64,000 nt of DNA from an uncultured Pelagibacteraceae bacterium (GTDB lineage: Bacteria; Pseudomonadota; Alphaproteobacteria; Pelagibacterales; Pelagibacteraceae), in the NCBI GenBank assembly GCA_902586125.1, contig CACIGI010000003.1, forward strand, positions 1 to 64,000, written 5' to 3'. Positions 9,530 to 18,790 of this stretch are shown in pieces (position 1 is the stretch's first letter; the number at the start of each line of letters is the position of its first letter). The notes beneath the pieces were generated by a model, which worked only from the letters and a program-made list of their open reading frames with translations, did not search any database and was not told where the DNA came from. Made by a program: the position numbers and the translations under genes.

Positions 9530-11581
9530 TTATTTCTTCTTTATCAGCTCAGTATTATTAATGTTAATTGCCATACAAGTGATGTCATCCCTTAACTTTT
9601 CTGCACCCCAGTTAAGCTCTTTTTCGATAGCTTCGACGATGGACTTTGGTGTTACCTGTGACATTTCGTTTATAATTTTTTGTACCCCTTCAGCGCCTAA
9701 CTCTTCACCATTTTTCATATACCCTTCAGTAACTCCATCCGTGTAAACCACAAAAGTTTTATCTTTAAGATTAATAGTATTTGATTTCACCATCGACTCG
9801 GTGAAATATTTAACAATGCCAATGGGTGGCATTTCGGATTTGATATATTTATAATTTTTATTTTCATCAAAAGTAAGAATGCTTTCATGACCTGCATTTA
9901 TAAAAACTAACTCGCCAGTTTTAATATTTAATTTACCAAAAACAGCGGTGACAAACATTCCTTTAAACTTTGCCTCCACTAATTCATTATTGACACCAAA
10001 GACAACTTTTTCTAGAGGAAATTTTAAATTAGTTAAAGTTCTAAAGATAGAAGATGCTTTTGCCATATACATTCCAGCTTTAACCCCTTTGCCAGATACA
10101 TCAGCTAAGGTGAAAAAATATTCTTCAGGTGTTGATCTGACAACATCAAAATAATCTCCTGATACATCTCTAGCTGGAACGTTTTTGGCAAAAATAAAGT
10201 TTTCAAACTTTGAAATATCAGGGAATAAGCTTTTTTGAACTCCTGCAGCAAGTTCTCGTTCTTTTAAAAGTTTAGCTTCTTTTTGTAAATTAGCTAAAGC
10301 CATTTTATTTTCCTCTATAAATCTAAAATATAATCCTGTTAAAAAAGTTATTGTTACAATGAAAATAGGATAACTAAAATCTACTAACTCTGATCTAAAT
10401 TTATAAATAGAAAAACCAATAATAATAATTGCTAAAATGTTACCAAAGAAGATTGATAAACTATATTTTGGTTTAATTTTTTGTGATAAAATAAAAGTTA
10501 AAAGAGCAATAATAATAGAAAAGATTAGCTCAAAAATATAAGTGTTTGGATTTCTAATTAAATATGATTGATCTAAAATATTTTCAATAACATTAGCGTG
10601 AACTTCTACTCCAGGAATGGTTACACCGAGTGGTATTTTAACTAGATCGAATAAACCTTGAGCGGAAGCACCAATTAAAACATACTTATTTTCAAAAAAA
10701 CTTTTTTCAAAATTGCCTTCATAAACATCACCAGCTGAAATATATTGTTTCTTTTGTGATTTTTTATATTTAATCCAAATAATACCATTAGGATCAGACT
10801 CTACTTTATGAGGTCTAGCACTTATTCTTTGAATGCCTACTTCATTTAATTCAACATAAATATTTTTTTGTTTTGATCCAACTCGAACCATTTCTAAACC
10901 CATGGTTGGATATATTTTTTTATTAAACTGAACTATTAGAGGTAATGATCTAATAATACCATCGAGCTGATCTAAAAAAGAAATTGAGCCCAAACCTTGA
11001 ACATTTTTTTCTAATTTTTCTAATGAACCTATTGAGTAAGGATAGGCATAAGTAAATTCCTCTGGCTTTCCTCCTTTGGAAAGAAATCGTGCTTTTGCTT
11101 TTCGATTATAATTCGCATGAGAAGGTACATTACTACCTAACACTGCAATAATTGATTTTGACTCTTTTAATTTTTCAGCAAATAAATCATCTGGCCCTTT
11201 AAGATTTTGTAATTCAGAGACATCTGATGGAATTAGATTATATGATTTGATAATTGCATCAGGTGACTGCTTATCTTTTTCAGTAAAAAATATATCGAAC
11301 CCAATTGCTTTTGGGTTTGCGGTATTTAATTGATCAAGGATTTTTGCAAACACTGTTCTATTCCATGGAAATTGACCAAACTTACCAAGGCTTTGTTCAT
11401 CAATATCAATGATAACCACTTCACTCTCTTTTTCTTCAACAAAAATTTTTTGGTACAAATCAAAACTTAAATAGGAAACTGACTTGATAAATGCTGGATT
11501 TAAAATTTTAAGAAAAATTAATAAGGTAAGTACAATTAAGAAAACAAAATAATTTAGATTTTTTTGTACAAAAGCTTCCAC
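9530..11581 (-). CDS. CHASE2 sensor domain plus SpoIIE-type PP2C serine phosphatase
   Basis: 683 aa; CHASE2-like N-terminus (VVIIDIDEQSLGKFGQFPWNRTVFAKIL), TM helices, SpoIIE motifs DVSGDYFD, ADVSGKGVKAGMYMAKAS, NAGHE, YTDGVTE, DDIT. Confidence 0.9.
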   Translation of the reverse strand: MEAFVQKNLNYFVFLIVLTLLIFLKILNPAFIKSVSYLSFDLYQKIFVEEKESEVVIIDIDEQSLGKFGQFPWNRTVFAKILDQLNTANPKAIGFDIFFTEKDKQSPDAIIKSYNLIPSDVSELQNLKGPDDLFAEKLKESKSIIAVLGSNVPSHANYNRKAKARFLSKGGKPEEFTYAYPYSIGSLEKLEKNVQGLGSISFLDQLDGIIRSLPLIVQFNKKIYPTMGLEMVRVGSKQKNIYVELNEVGIQRISARPHKVESDPNGIIWIKYKKSQKKQYISAGDVYEGNFEKSFFENKYVLIGASAQGLFDLVKIPLGVTIPGVEVHANVIENILDQSYLIRNPNTYIFELIFSIIIALLTFILSQKIKPKYSLSIFFGNILAIIIIGFSIYKFRSELVDFSYPIFIVTITFLTGLYFRFIEENKMALANLQKEAKLLKERELAAGVQKSLFPDISKFENFIFAKNVPARDVSGDYFDVVRSTPEEYFFTLADVSGKGVKAGMYMAKASSIFRTLTNLKFPLEKVVFGVNNELVEAKFKGMFVTAVFGKLNIKTGELVFINAGHESILTFDENKNYKYIKSEMPPIGIVKYFTESMVKSNTINLKDKTFVVYTDGVTEGYMKNGEELGAEGVQKIINEMSQVTPKSIVEAIEKELNWGAEKLRDDITCMAININNTELIKKK

Positions 11582-11640
11582 AAAGTGAAATTTATAACTA
11601 ATTTAAGCAATGTAAATGAAACTTATTAAGAACTAGCTAA

Positions 11641-12894
11641 TTACTTCTTTTTTCTTCTTTTCTTCTTGGCTTTTCTCTTTTTAGCAGCTCTTTTCTTTTT
11701 AACGATCTTTCTCTTCTTCGCTACTTTTTTCTTAATCTTCTTTTTAGGTTTTTTCTTTTTAACTACTTTCTTTTTCTTCTTAACTACTTTTTTCTTTTTA
11801 ACTTTTTTCTTTTTAACTGCTTTTTTCTTTTTAGCAGGTTTTTTCTTCACTGCTTTTTTCTTAGTAGCTTTTTTCTTAGTAGCTTTTTTCTTAGTAGCTT
11901 TTTTCTTTTTTCCTTCTTTTTTCTTAACTACTTTTTTCTTTTTAGAACCTTTTTTAGTAGCTTTTTTCTTTTTACCTTTTTTCTTATCTACTTTTTTAGC
12001 TTTTTTCTTTTTATTTTTTTTCTTTTCTGCTTTAGCTTTTTTCTTTTTAGCTTTTTTCTTCTCAGCTCTTTCTTTTTTAATAGCTACTTTCTTCTCTTTA
12101 TCTTTTTGAATATTTTCTCTTATAATTGATTTAATTTCTTCTTTTTCAAAACCCATCGACTTAAGCTCTTTTCTTAACTGCTTTTTCATTTCTTTTCTCT
12201 TACCTTTTTTTTCCTCCGGTGAGAGTTTGGCAACTCTTAGAGCTTTCATTTTTTTATTGAATTTCTTTAACTGATTCTTTGTAATTTTTTTTGCTTGTCC
12301 TGGCGCTTTACCTTTCGTCATCGAAGCCATGCTGTATGGATTATCAAGTAAGGTTGAACCTAAGTTGTTTCCAACTAAAACTGCTCCGGGTCTCATCCCT
12401 AAAGTATTATTTTTTCCTGGACCTATTAATAGAGTATCTGTCTTACCTTTTGATACAACTGTTTGAAACTCTGTTCCTCGTGATCCAAGTGTTCCCTCTG
12501 GCACTTCCACTGTCAAACTATCAGGATTTTTTTTACTAATTAAACCAGAGATAACCTTCAAACTTCCTTGTTTTACACTTGCAACTATTTTTCCATCATT
12601 TGTTGCGGGATCAAATATAAATGTATCCATTACAACTTCTGAGTCTTCACCTATAGTAAATGTTGATTGGTCTAAAAGTAAAATTTGTGTTCCGGATCCT
12701 GCACCAGCAACAATTGTTTCATTTAAATAAATTTTGTCACCAGCTTTTAATTCTCTTGTTTCAGTTTTAACAGTTCCTGAAATTGCACCTACAATTCCAA
12801 CTAATTGTTTTTCAATAGTTAATTTTTCCTCAGCAAAAACACTTGTGCTGATCATGAAAATAAGACCTGTTATAACTGATAGTAATTTTCTCAT
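11641..12894 (-). CDS. FecR-domain protein with long Lys/Ala-rich C-terminal tail
   Basis: 417 aa; signal peptide, FecR-like (GDKIYLNETIVAGAGSGTQILLLDQSTFTIGEDSEVVMD...VKQGSLKVISG...EVPEGTLGSRGTEF), then ~170 aa of K-rich low complexity. Confidence 0.85.
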   Translation of the reverse strand: MRKLLSVITGLIFMISTSVFAEEKLTIEKQLVGIVGAISGTVKTETRELKAGDKIYLNETIVAGAGSGTQILLLDQSTFTIGEDSEVVMDTFIFDPATNDGKIVASVKQGSLKVISGLISKKNPDSLTVEVPEGTLGSRGTEFQTVVSKGKTDTLLIGPGKNNTLGMRPGAVLVGNNLGSTLLDNPYSMASMTKGKAPGQAKKITKNQLKKFNKKMKALRVAKLSPEEKKGKRKEMKKQLRKELKSMGFEKEEIKSIIRENIQKDKEKKVAIKKERAEKKKAKKKKAKAEKKKNKKKKAKKVDKKKGKKKKATKKGSKKKKVVKKKEGKKKKATKKKATKKKATKKKAVKKKPAKKKKAVKKKKVKKKKVVKKKKKVVKKKKPKKKIKKKVAKKRKIVKKKRAAKKRKAKKKRRKKK

Positions 12895-12991
12895 CGTAGT
12901 AAAGTTAACAAAAATTTAAAAAAAATAAACTTTAAAAACTCAAATTGAACGTCAAAAAAAGCCCGTAATAAGTGAATTTTCAAAAGATTGA

Positions 12992-14296
12992 TTAATTAAG
13001 TCTTAAAGCTTTTGAAAAACTCAAAGCAAAAGAATCAGCTACGTAGTCATAATTCATAATATTTGCCTCTGAAAAAGTTTTTTCATATGACAGGTTTATA
13101 AACAATGACCTGTTAGGATCAATATTTGGAAAAATATCTCCTATGGCTTTTGTGATCATTAAGTCTGTTGTCGTTGCGTGGTCAGATCTCAACTTGGTAG
13201 TGTCTACAGTAGTATCGGCAGCTTTATAGTCATTAAAACTAGTTGAGGCGCTCCAAGCAATATATGCCCAAGGAAACGCAAAATTTAAACCAATACCAAA
13301 TTCATAGGTTTCATAATCATTTCCAGCATCAACTTTTGCATCACTATCACTATAACCTAAACTTAGTGAGCTAGAAATTATTGGGGTCAAAATTAAATCA
13401 TAACCAAAAGTATAACCATGCCCAATTGCATTTGTTTCATCTGCTGTTCCATCTGATGCATTCACATTTGCTTTAGAGTCTGAATAAGAATAACCATAAC
13501 TAAAAGAATGCCTTTCACCTGCTGTAAAAAAACCTCCAATTCCTAACATCAATGAGAAACTATCTGCATCATGCTGTGCATCAGTTTTACTCATAATAAC
13601 ATAAGGACTTAAACTTTGATTACCTAGAGTGGTATCTAAACCAATTGTTAAACCATAACTTTGAAAATCATCATCAGCTTCTTGATATTGATTAGATGTA
13701 GTGTGTGCAAAATTTAATAATAACGATGACTCTTCTCCTATAGGTCTAGTAGCAGCAATACCTATAGATGCAACTTCAGTTCTGTCATGTTTAGGAGAGG
13801 TAAAAGCAGAAATTGAATTCGCATCATATTTTAGTCTGGTTTTAGAAACACTGTTTACGTTATCAGAAAACGTCAAACCAAAACCAATATCAGCTGTTAA
13901 ATTCCACAAACTTGGTTCACGATCTCTTAACTCTTCTTCAATTTCTTGTAAAGTTTCTAAGTCCTCTGCAGAAAGGTCTCTTCTTAGTTTCATGTCTTCT
14001 ATTATAGTGTTGGCTTTTTCTGGAGAGTCGACCTGAACTAAAACAGATAACAAATATAATTTTATTTCAACATTGTCTGGATAGAGCATATTCAATCTCT
14101 CAAGTGTTGAGATTGTTTGTTTAAAGTTACCAACTTTTCCTTGTTGCTGTGCATACTTTAAATTTAAATCTAAGTTGTTAGGGTCCTGCAAGATTTGCAT
14201 GTAAGTAATGTTTTTTTCTGACGAAAAAGCAGCTGTCGCAATCAACAGAATTGTTGATATTAAAAATAATTTTAATCTTACAAAATACGAAAACAT
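12992..14296 (-). CDS. TPR-containing outer-membrane beta-barrel protein
   Basis: 434 aa; signal peptide, TPR-like N-terminus, alternating barrel-like C-terminus. Confidence 0.6.
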   Translation of the reverse strand: MFSYFVRLKLFLISTILLIATAAFSSEKNITYMQILQDPNNLDLNLKYAQQQGKVGNFKQTISTLERLNMLYPDNVEIKLYLLSVLVQVDSPEKANTIIEDMKLRRDLSAEDLETLQEIEEELRDREPSLWNLTADIGFGLTFSDNVNSVSKTRLKYDANSISAFTSPKHDRTEVASIGIAATRPIGEESSLLLNFAHTTSNQYQEADDDFQSYGLTIGLDTTLGNQSLSPYVIMSKTDAQHDADSFSLMLGIGGFFTAGERHSFSYGYSYSDSKANVNASDGTADETNAIGHGYTFGYDLILTPIISSSLSLGYSDSDAKVDAGNDYETYEFGIGLNFAFPWAYIAWSASTSFNDYKAADTTVDTTKLRSDHATTTDLMITKAIGDIFPNIDPNRSLFINLSYEKTFSEANIMNYDYVADSFALSFSKALRLN

Positions 14297-14356
14297 AAAA
14301 AAGAAAAGATATTAAGTCTATTATTTTTTTCAATTAATTAATTTTAGAAATTACTC

Positions 14357-16519
14357 TTATTTTCCAATACTTATTAAAGTTAAGTCATCAGATAATTTTC
14401 GGTTTTGGCTCGTTCCTATTACAGATTGAGTAATGCTGTCTAATTGTTTAACTGTATCTTTATTAAAGTTTTGTTCAATAATACCAATTGAACCATCGAT
14501 CCCTATTTCCTCACCTTTATCGTTTAAACTTTCAGATAAACCATCGGTAAAAGCGTAAAACCTCGAACCATTTAATTTTGTTTTATGAATGTTATAAACA
14601 CTTTTATCTTTTTGTTTAATCACACCTAATGGTGGTGCCGAACTTTCAAACTGATCATATTTACCATGTCCATTTCTTAAAATTGCAGGTTGATGTCCTG
14701 CGTTTACCCATCTGATTTCATCTGTAATCAAATTGTACTCTCCAACTATAGAGGTTACAAACATACCAGCCGTTTTAGTATTATTTAAATCATTGTTCAT
14801 ATGAAAGACCATTTCATCGGGGTCTACTTTTGATTGTGCTAAAACTTCAAATAAAGTTGAAGCCTTAGCCATGACCATTCCAGCATGAATTCCTTTACCA
14901 GCAACATCAGCAATTATAAAATAAATACTATCATTATGAGGATAAAAACTGAAAAAATCACCAGATACTTCTCTTGCTGCAATATTTATTCCATGTACAG
15001 GATAATTATTTAAGTTTCTTTTTGGTAAAAAATTTTCTTGAACTTTAACTGCAAGTTTTACTTCTTTTGAAATTCTTTCTCGCCATTTATTTTTTTCATC
15101 TTCGCTAGTCTCAAGCTTGCTCATAAGCTTATTATAATAAAGACCAATTACACCTCCGGCTGTAAAAGGATCTTGAGGACCTCTTACTTTAAGATCACCT
15201 GACTCTGATTGTTTGTCTAAAATTGATATTAAATCATGTTCAATGGACACAGCATTATGCTCAGCGATATTTAAACCCAATTCTTCTTGAACAGGGCTTA
15301 CTCTAAGTGGATAAAATTTATTAAAAACACTAAGGATTATAAATGAAGAGGTAAATGTAAATGCTCCAATCGAAATTATACCAATTAATTGTATTTTAAC
15401 TTGTGAAAATCTATCAAGATCTGTATCTAAAATACTTAAGTCGCTAAATAAACCAACCGCTAATGTTCCCCAAACACCTGCTGCTAAATGAACTGGTACC
15501 GCTCCAACAACATCATCAATTTCAAATTTATTTAATACTTCGTTTACTATAATTGCAATTATCGCTCCGACGATACCAACAAATATTGAGGTAACTGAAG
15601 TCATTGAATTACATCCAGCAGTAATTGCAACCAAACCAGCTAAAGGACCTAAAATGATATAAAATGGATCTGGCTTTTTAAACCTTAGATATGAAATACC
15701 TAAACCGGTTAACAACCCAAAAGCTGCTGCTAAGAAAGTATTTATTAAAATTAAAGGAACAGCCTCATCCATTGCACCATTGCTACCCCCATTGAAACCG
15801 AACCAACCAAACCACAAAATAAGGGTACCTAACACTGCTAAAGGAAAACTTGAGCCAGTAAACTTTCCTTTGTTCGCATCAGAATACTTACCAATCCTTG
15901 GACCTAAAATGATAACCGCTGCTAACGCAATCCATCCACCCACTGAGTGAACAATTGTACTTCCTGCAAAATCGATAAAACCTAAATCTGATAACCAGCC
16001 CGTAGTTTTGACTGTACCTGTAATTGCTAAAAGTTGATCAACTGTATCATATTTAGATAAATAACTCGAAGACCAAGCCCAATGACCAACAATTGGATAA
16101 ATTATTCCTGTCGCTAAAACAGTCATGATTAAATAACCATTAAACTTCATTCGTTCAGCGACAGCTCCTGAAATAATAGTTGCTGCTGTTGCAACAAACA
16201 TCGCTTGAAAAACAAAGTATGTCATGTACTCAGCTTTATCTGTTTTAAAGAAAAATAAATCGGTACCAAATAATCCATTATAAGAAGTACCGAACATCAA
16301 ACCAAAACCAAAAATCCAAAAGATAACAACGGAGACACCAAAATCAGCAGCGTTTTTTAAGGCCACGTTGATGCTATTTTTATGTCTAGATAAACCAGTT
16401 TCCATGCACATAAAACCAGCCTGCATGATAAAAACTAAGATTGCACAATCGATCACCCACAAGGTATCAATGTTACTCGTTAATATATCAATCACGTCTT
16501 GTGCCATAACTTTATCCAT
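14357..16519 (-). CDS. Ammonium transporter (Amt) fused to SpoIIE-type PP2C phosphatase
   Basis: 720 aa; Amt motifs (MQAGFMCMETGLSRHKN, DFAGSTIVHSVGGW, VPVHLAAGVWGTLAVGLFSD), then EVSGDFF, ADVAGKGIHAGMVMAKAS, NAGHQ, FTDGLSE, DDLT. Confidence 0.95.
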   Translation of the reverse strand: MDKVMAQDVIDILTSNIDTLWVIDCAILVFIMQAGFMCMETGLSRHKNSINVALKNAADFGVSVVIFWIFGFGLMFGTSYNGLFGTDLFFFKTDKAEYMTYFVFQAMFVATAATIISGAVAERMKFNGYLIMTVLATGIIYPIVGHWAWSSSYLSKYDTVDQLLAITGTVKTTGWLSDLGFIDFAGSTIVHSVGGWIALAAVIILGPRIGKYSDANKGKFTGSSFPLAVLGTLILWFGWFGFNGGSNGAMDEAVPLILINTFLAAAFGLLTGLGISYLRFKKPDPFYIILGPLAGLVAITAGCNSMTSVTSIFVGIVGAIIAIIVNEVLNKFEIDDVVGAVPVHLAAGVWGTLAVGLFSDLSILDTDLDRFSQVKIQLIGIISIGAFTFTSSFIILSVFNKFYPLRVSPVQEELGLNIAEHNAVSIEHDLISILDKQSESGDLKVRGPQDPFTAGGVIGLYYNKLMSKLETSEDEKNKWRERISKEVKLAVKVQENFLPKRNLNNYPVHGINIAAREVSGDFFSFYPHNDSIYFIIADVAGKGIHAGMVMAKASTLFEVLAQSKVDPDEMVFHMNNDLNNTKTAGMFVTSIVGEYNLITDEIRWVNAGHQPAILRNGHGKYDQFESSAPPLGVIKQKDKSVYNIHKTKLNGSRFYAFTDGLSESLNDKGEEIGIDGSIGIIEQNFNKDTVKQLDSITQSVIGTSQNRKLSDDLTLISIGK

Positions 16520-16593
16520 AATCTTAATTACCTACCAAATAAATTTCAACTAGCAATTAATTAAGTGATCAATTTGATGTTAATGAGGGATTT

Positions 16594-17064
16594 TTAACAA
16601 TTATCGTTTTCTAAAAAATCTCCAACACGACTTAAGGTAAGAACACAGCCAGTGGCAGCTGTTTCACCAACTTCTAAGGCCATTATAAAATAATTAGAGG
16701 GATTAGTACTATCACTTGCGATACAAATTTCATAACCCATTTCTTTTGCTGTTTTGCTAGTCGGATTGTTTTGATCAGCAAATTCGTAGGTTAACTTTCC
16801 AAACAAATTAGTCTCTATATCTCTTGATGTTGTTGCTGACCCGTTGCAAGCGTTTTCATCGCCATTATCAAAAAAATTACCAGTATTTGAAATTTCTTCA
16901 GTTTGAGCAAGAGATACTTGCTGCATATATGATTTGGTTGCTGTTTTTTTTGTTCCAGCAACATAGCCATTATAACTTATAGTGGCAACGGCTGATAAAA
17001 TTCCGAGAATTGCAACAACTACTAAAAGTTCGACTAAACTAAAGCCAGAACTTTTAGTAGTCAT
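16594..17064 (-). CDS. Type IV pilin
   Basis: 156 aa; prepilin signal GFSLVELLVVVAILGILSAVATISYNGY, C-terminal Cys. Confidence 0.85.
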   Translation of the reverse strand: MTTKSSGFSLVELLVVVAILGILSAVATISYNGYVAGTKKTATKSYMQQVSLAQTEEISNTGNFFDNGDENACNGSATTSRDIETNLFGKLTYEFADQNNPTSKTAKEMGYEICIASDSTNPSNYFIMALEVGETAATGCVLTLSRVGDFLENDNC

Positions 17065-17101
17065 AAATATTTTTTCTACTCAAAACTTTAAATATTAAAA
17101 G

Positions 17102-17590
17102 CTATTCTACATCTACGGTATTTATTAATGTAGAGTCTCTACTATCAACATCGCATGCTGGACCAGTACCAATCTCCTCATAGCAAGTAGTTATACTTAT
17201 AGTACTACCGGCAACTGTTACATGAGTAACACCTTTAACAGTACCTGCTGCGGCACCATCTGTTGCAACTGTTTGTACAGCAGCGGTAGCAGTATCGAAT
17301 GCATTTTTGAATTCAGCCAAATCATCTACTGCTGCTGCTGGAACGCCACTTGCTGCAGCATTACATGTATAAGCCGTGCCTTTCGTGAATACAGTACCAT
17401 CTCCCATACTACATTTTGCTAATTCAGCAGCTATAAATTTTGTTACAGATGCATGATTAGATTTTGTTGCATTCTTTTTTGCTCCTGATGTGTAGCCTTG
17501 GTATGCAACAGTTCCTACTGCAGCTAAAATACCAATAATCGCTACCACCACCAATAATTCGATAAGTGTAAATCCTTTGTTATTTTTCAT
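17102..17590 (-). CDS. pilA: Type IV pilin (major pilin candidate)
   Basis: 162 aa; KGFTLIELLVVVAIIGILAAVGTVAYQGY; C-terminal Cys pair CYEEIGTGPAC; own strong promoter and RBS (AGAGGA). Confidence 0.85.
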   Translation of the reverse strand: MKNNKGFTLIELLVVVAIIGILAAVGTVAYQGYTSGAKKNATKSNHASVTKFIAAELAKCSMGDGTVFTKGTAYTCNAAASGVPAAAVDDLAEFKNAFDTATAAVQTVATDGAAAGTVKGVTHVTVAGSTISITTCYEEIGTGPACDVDSRDSTLINTVDVE

Positions 17591-17679
17591 TATGTTCCTC
17601 TTTATTATTAATTAATTAATTAAACAATAATGAAAATTTAATAAAAATATAAGTAATGTAAACTAATAAATTACCTTAA

Positions 17680-17709
17680 ATTATAGTATAAATAGCAAAT
17701 CTTGATCAA
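17680..17709 (-). promoter_or_regulatory. Predicted sigma70-type promoter of the pilin gene, -35 overlapped by a palindrome
   Basis: Minus strand TTGATC-18 bp-TATAAT; TTGATCAA palindrome at 17702..17709. Confidence 0.55.
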
Positions 17710-17763
17710 ATTGGGTTTAATTTTAATAGGTTTTTTGTTATTAGCTTATATTGAGTTTATATA

Positions 17764-18048
17764 ATGAAATTTAAAGTAACAGAAAACGAAAACATAAGTA
17801 CAGTTTTTCTAAATGGGGAGATTGACATGGATATTGCTGACAATGTTAGAGAAGTTATATTTCCTCTTATCGACTCTGGAAAGGAAGTGCATTTAAACAT
17901 GAAAGATGTTCAGTACATGGACTCTTCTGGAATATCTGTGATAGTAGAAAGTAATCAAAGAGCAAAAGAAAAAAACACTAAAGTTGAATTAAAAGAAGTC
18001 AGTCAACCTGTTGAAAAAGTTTTAGCTATGGCAAGGAAATTTCTATGA
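17764..18048 (+). CDS. STAS-domain anti-anti-sigma factor-like protein (RsbV/SpoIIAA family)
   Basis: 94 aa; YMDSSGISVIVE with the conserved phospho-Ser context. Confidence 0.9.
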   Translation: MKFKVTENENISTVFLNGEIDMDIADNVREVIFPLIDSGKEVHLNMKDVQYMDSSGISVIVESNQRAKEKNTKVELKEVSQPVEKVLAMARKFL

Positions 18049-18344
18049 CCTATAAAGTTACAGATGAAGGTGATACTAGCACTGTTTTTTTAGATGGTGA
18101 AATTGATATGGATAAAACCGAAGGTGCTAAAGAAGTTATTTTCCCTCTTATCGATGCTGGAAAAAATGTGAACTTAAATTTAAGCAATGTTCAGTACATG
18201 GATTCTTCTGGAATATCAGTTCTCATTGAAAGTCATCAAAAAGCTTTAGAAAAAGGTACTAAGCTAATTATCAAAGATGTGAGTAAATCTGTTTTAAAAG
18301 TAATTATGATGGCTAAATTAGAGCAAATTTTAAATTTGGAGTAA
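18045..18344 (+). CDS. STAS-domain anti-anti-sigma factor-like protein, tandem paralog
   Basis: 99 aa; YMDSSGISVLIE; ATGA start/stop overlap with upstream STAS gene. Confidence 0.9.
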   Translation: MTYKVTDEGDTSTVFLDGEIDMDKTEGAKEVIFPLIDAGKNVNLNLSNVQYMDSSGISVLIESHQKALEKGTKLIIKDVSKSVLKVIMMAKLEQILNLE

Positions 18345-18351
18345 TCCTTTA

Positions 18352-18789
18352 ATGAGTACTGAAAGTACAAATCAAAATAATTTATCAGAAAAGAAAGATT
18401 TTTTAGTACGATCATCTAGTTTAAAAGATGTGAGAAATTTTTCTAGAGAAGTCTTTGAAAAATTTAAAATAAACGAAGATCTTAGAGAAGAATTAGTATT
18501 AGCTATAGCAGAGGCTGCACAGAATATTGTCAAACATGCTTATAGGGATTTTCCAGATACACAAGATAGAATGGCGGTAAGGATCTCTTGTTCTGATAAA
18601 GAACTTGAAATTGCTTTTTTTGATAAAGGCAAACCAGTTGAAAAAAGTAAGGTTAAACATAGGGCAATTGATGACGTCAAACCTGGTGGACTAGGAACTT
18701 TTTTTATTCAGGAAATTATGGACTCAATTAAATTTAAAGAGGGCGATAAACCTTGGATAAATAATTTAGTATTAACAAAGAAATTATAA
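18352..18789 (+). CDS. HATPase_c serine kinase / anti-sigma factor-like (RsbW/SpoIIAB family)
   Basis: 145 aa; N-box-like LVLAIAEAAQNIVKHAY, G-box-like VKPGGLGTFFIQEIMD. Confidence 0.88.
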   Translation: MSTESTNQNNLSEKKDFLVRSSSLKDVRNFSREVFEKFKINEDLREELVLAIAEAAQNIVKHAYRDFPDTQDRMAVRISCSDKELEIAFFDKGKPVEKSKVKHRAIDDVKPGGLGTFFIQEIMDSIKFKEGDKPWINNLVLTKKL

Positions 18790-18790
18790 A

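Noticed and set aside
11666-12109. + strand 147 aa ORF (F/L-rich)
   Set aside because: Antisense of the Lys-rich tail of the FecR protein; low-complexity artefact.
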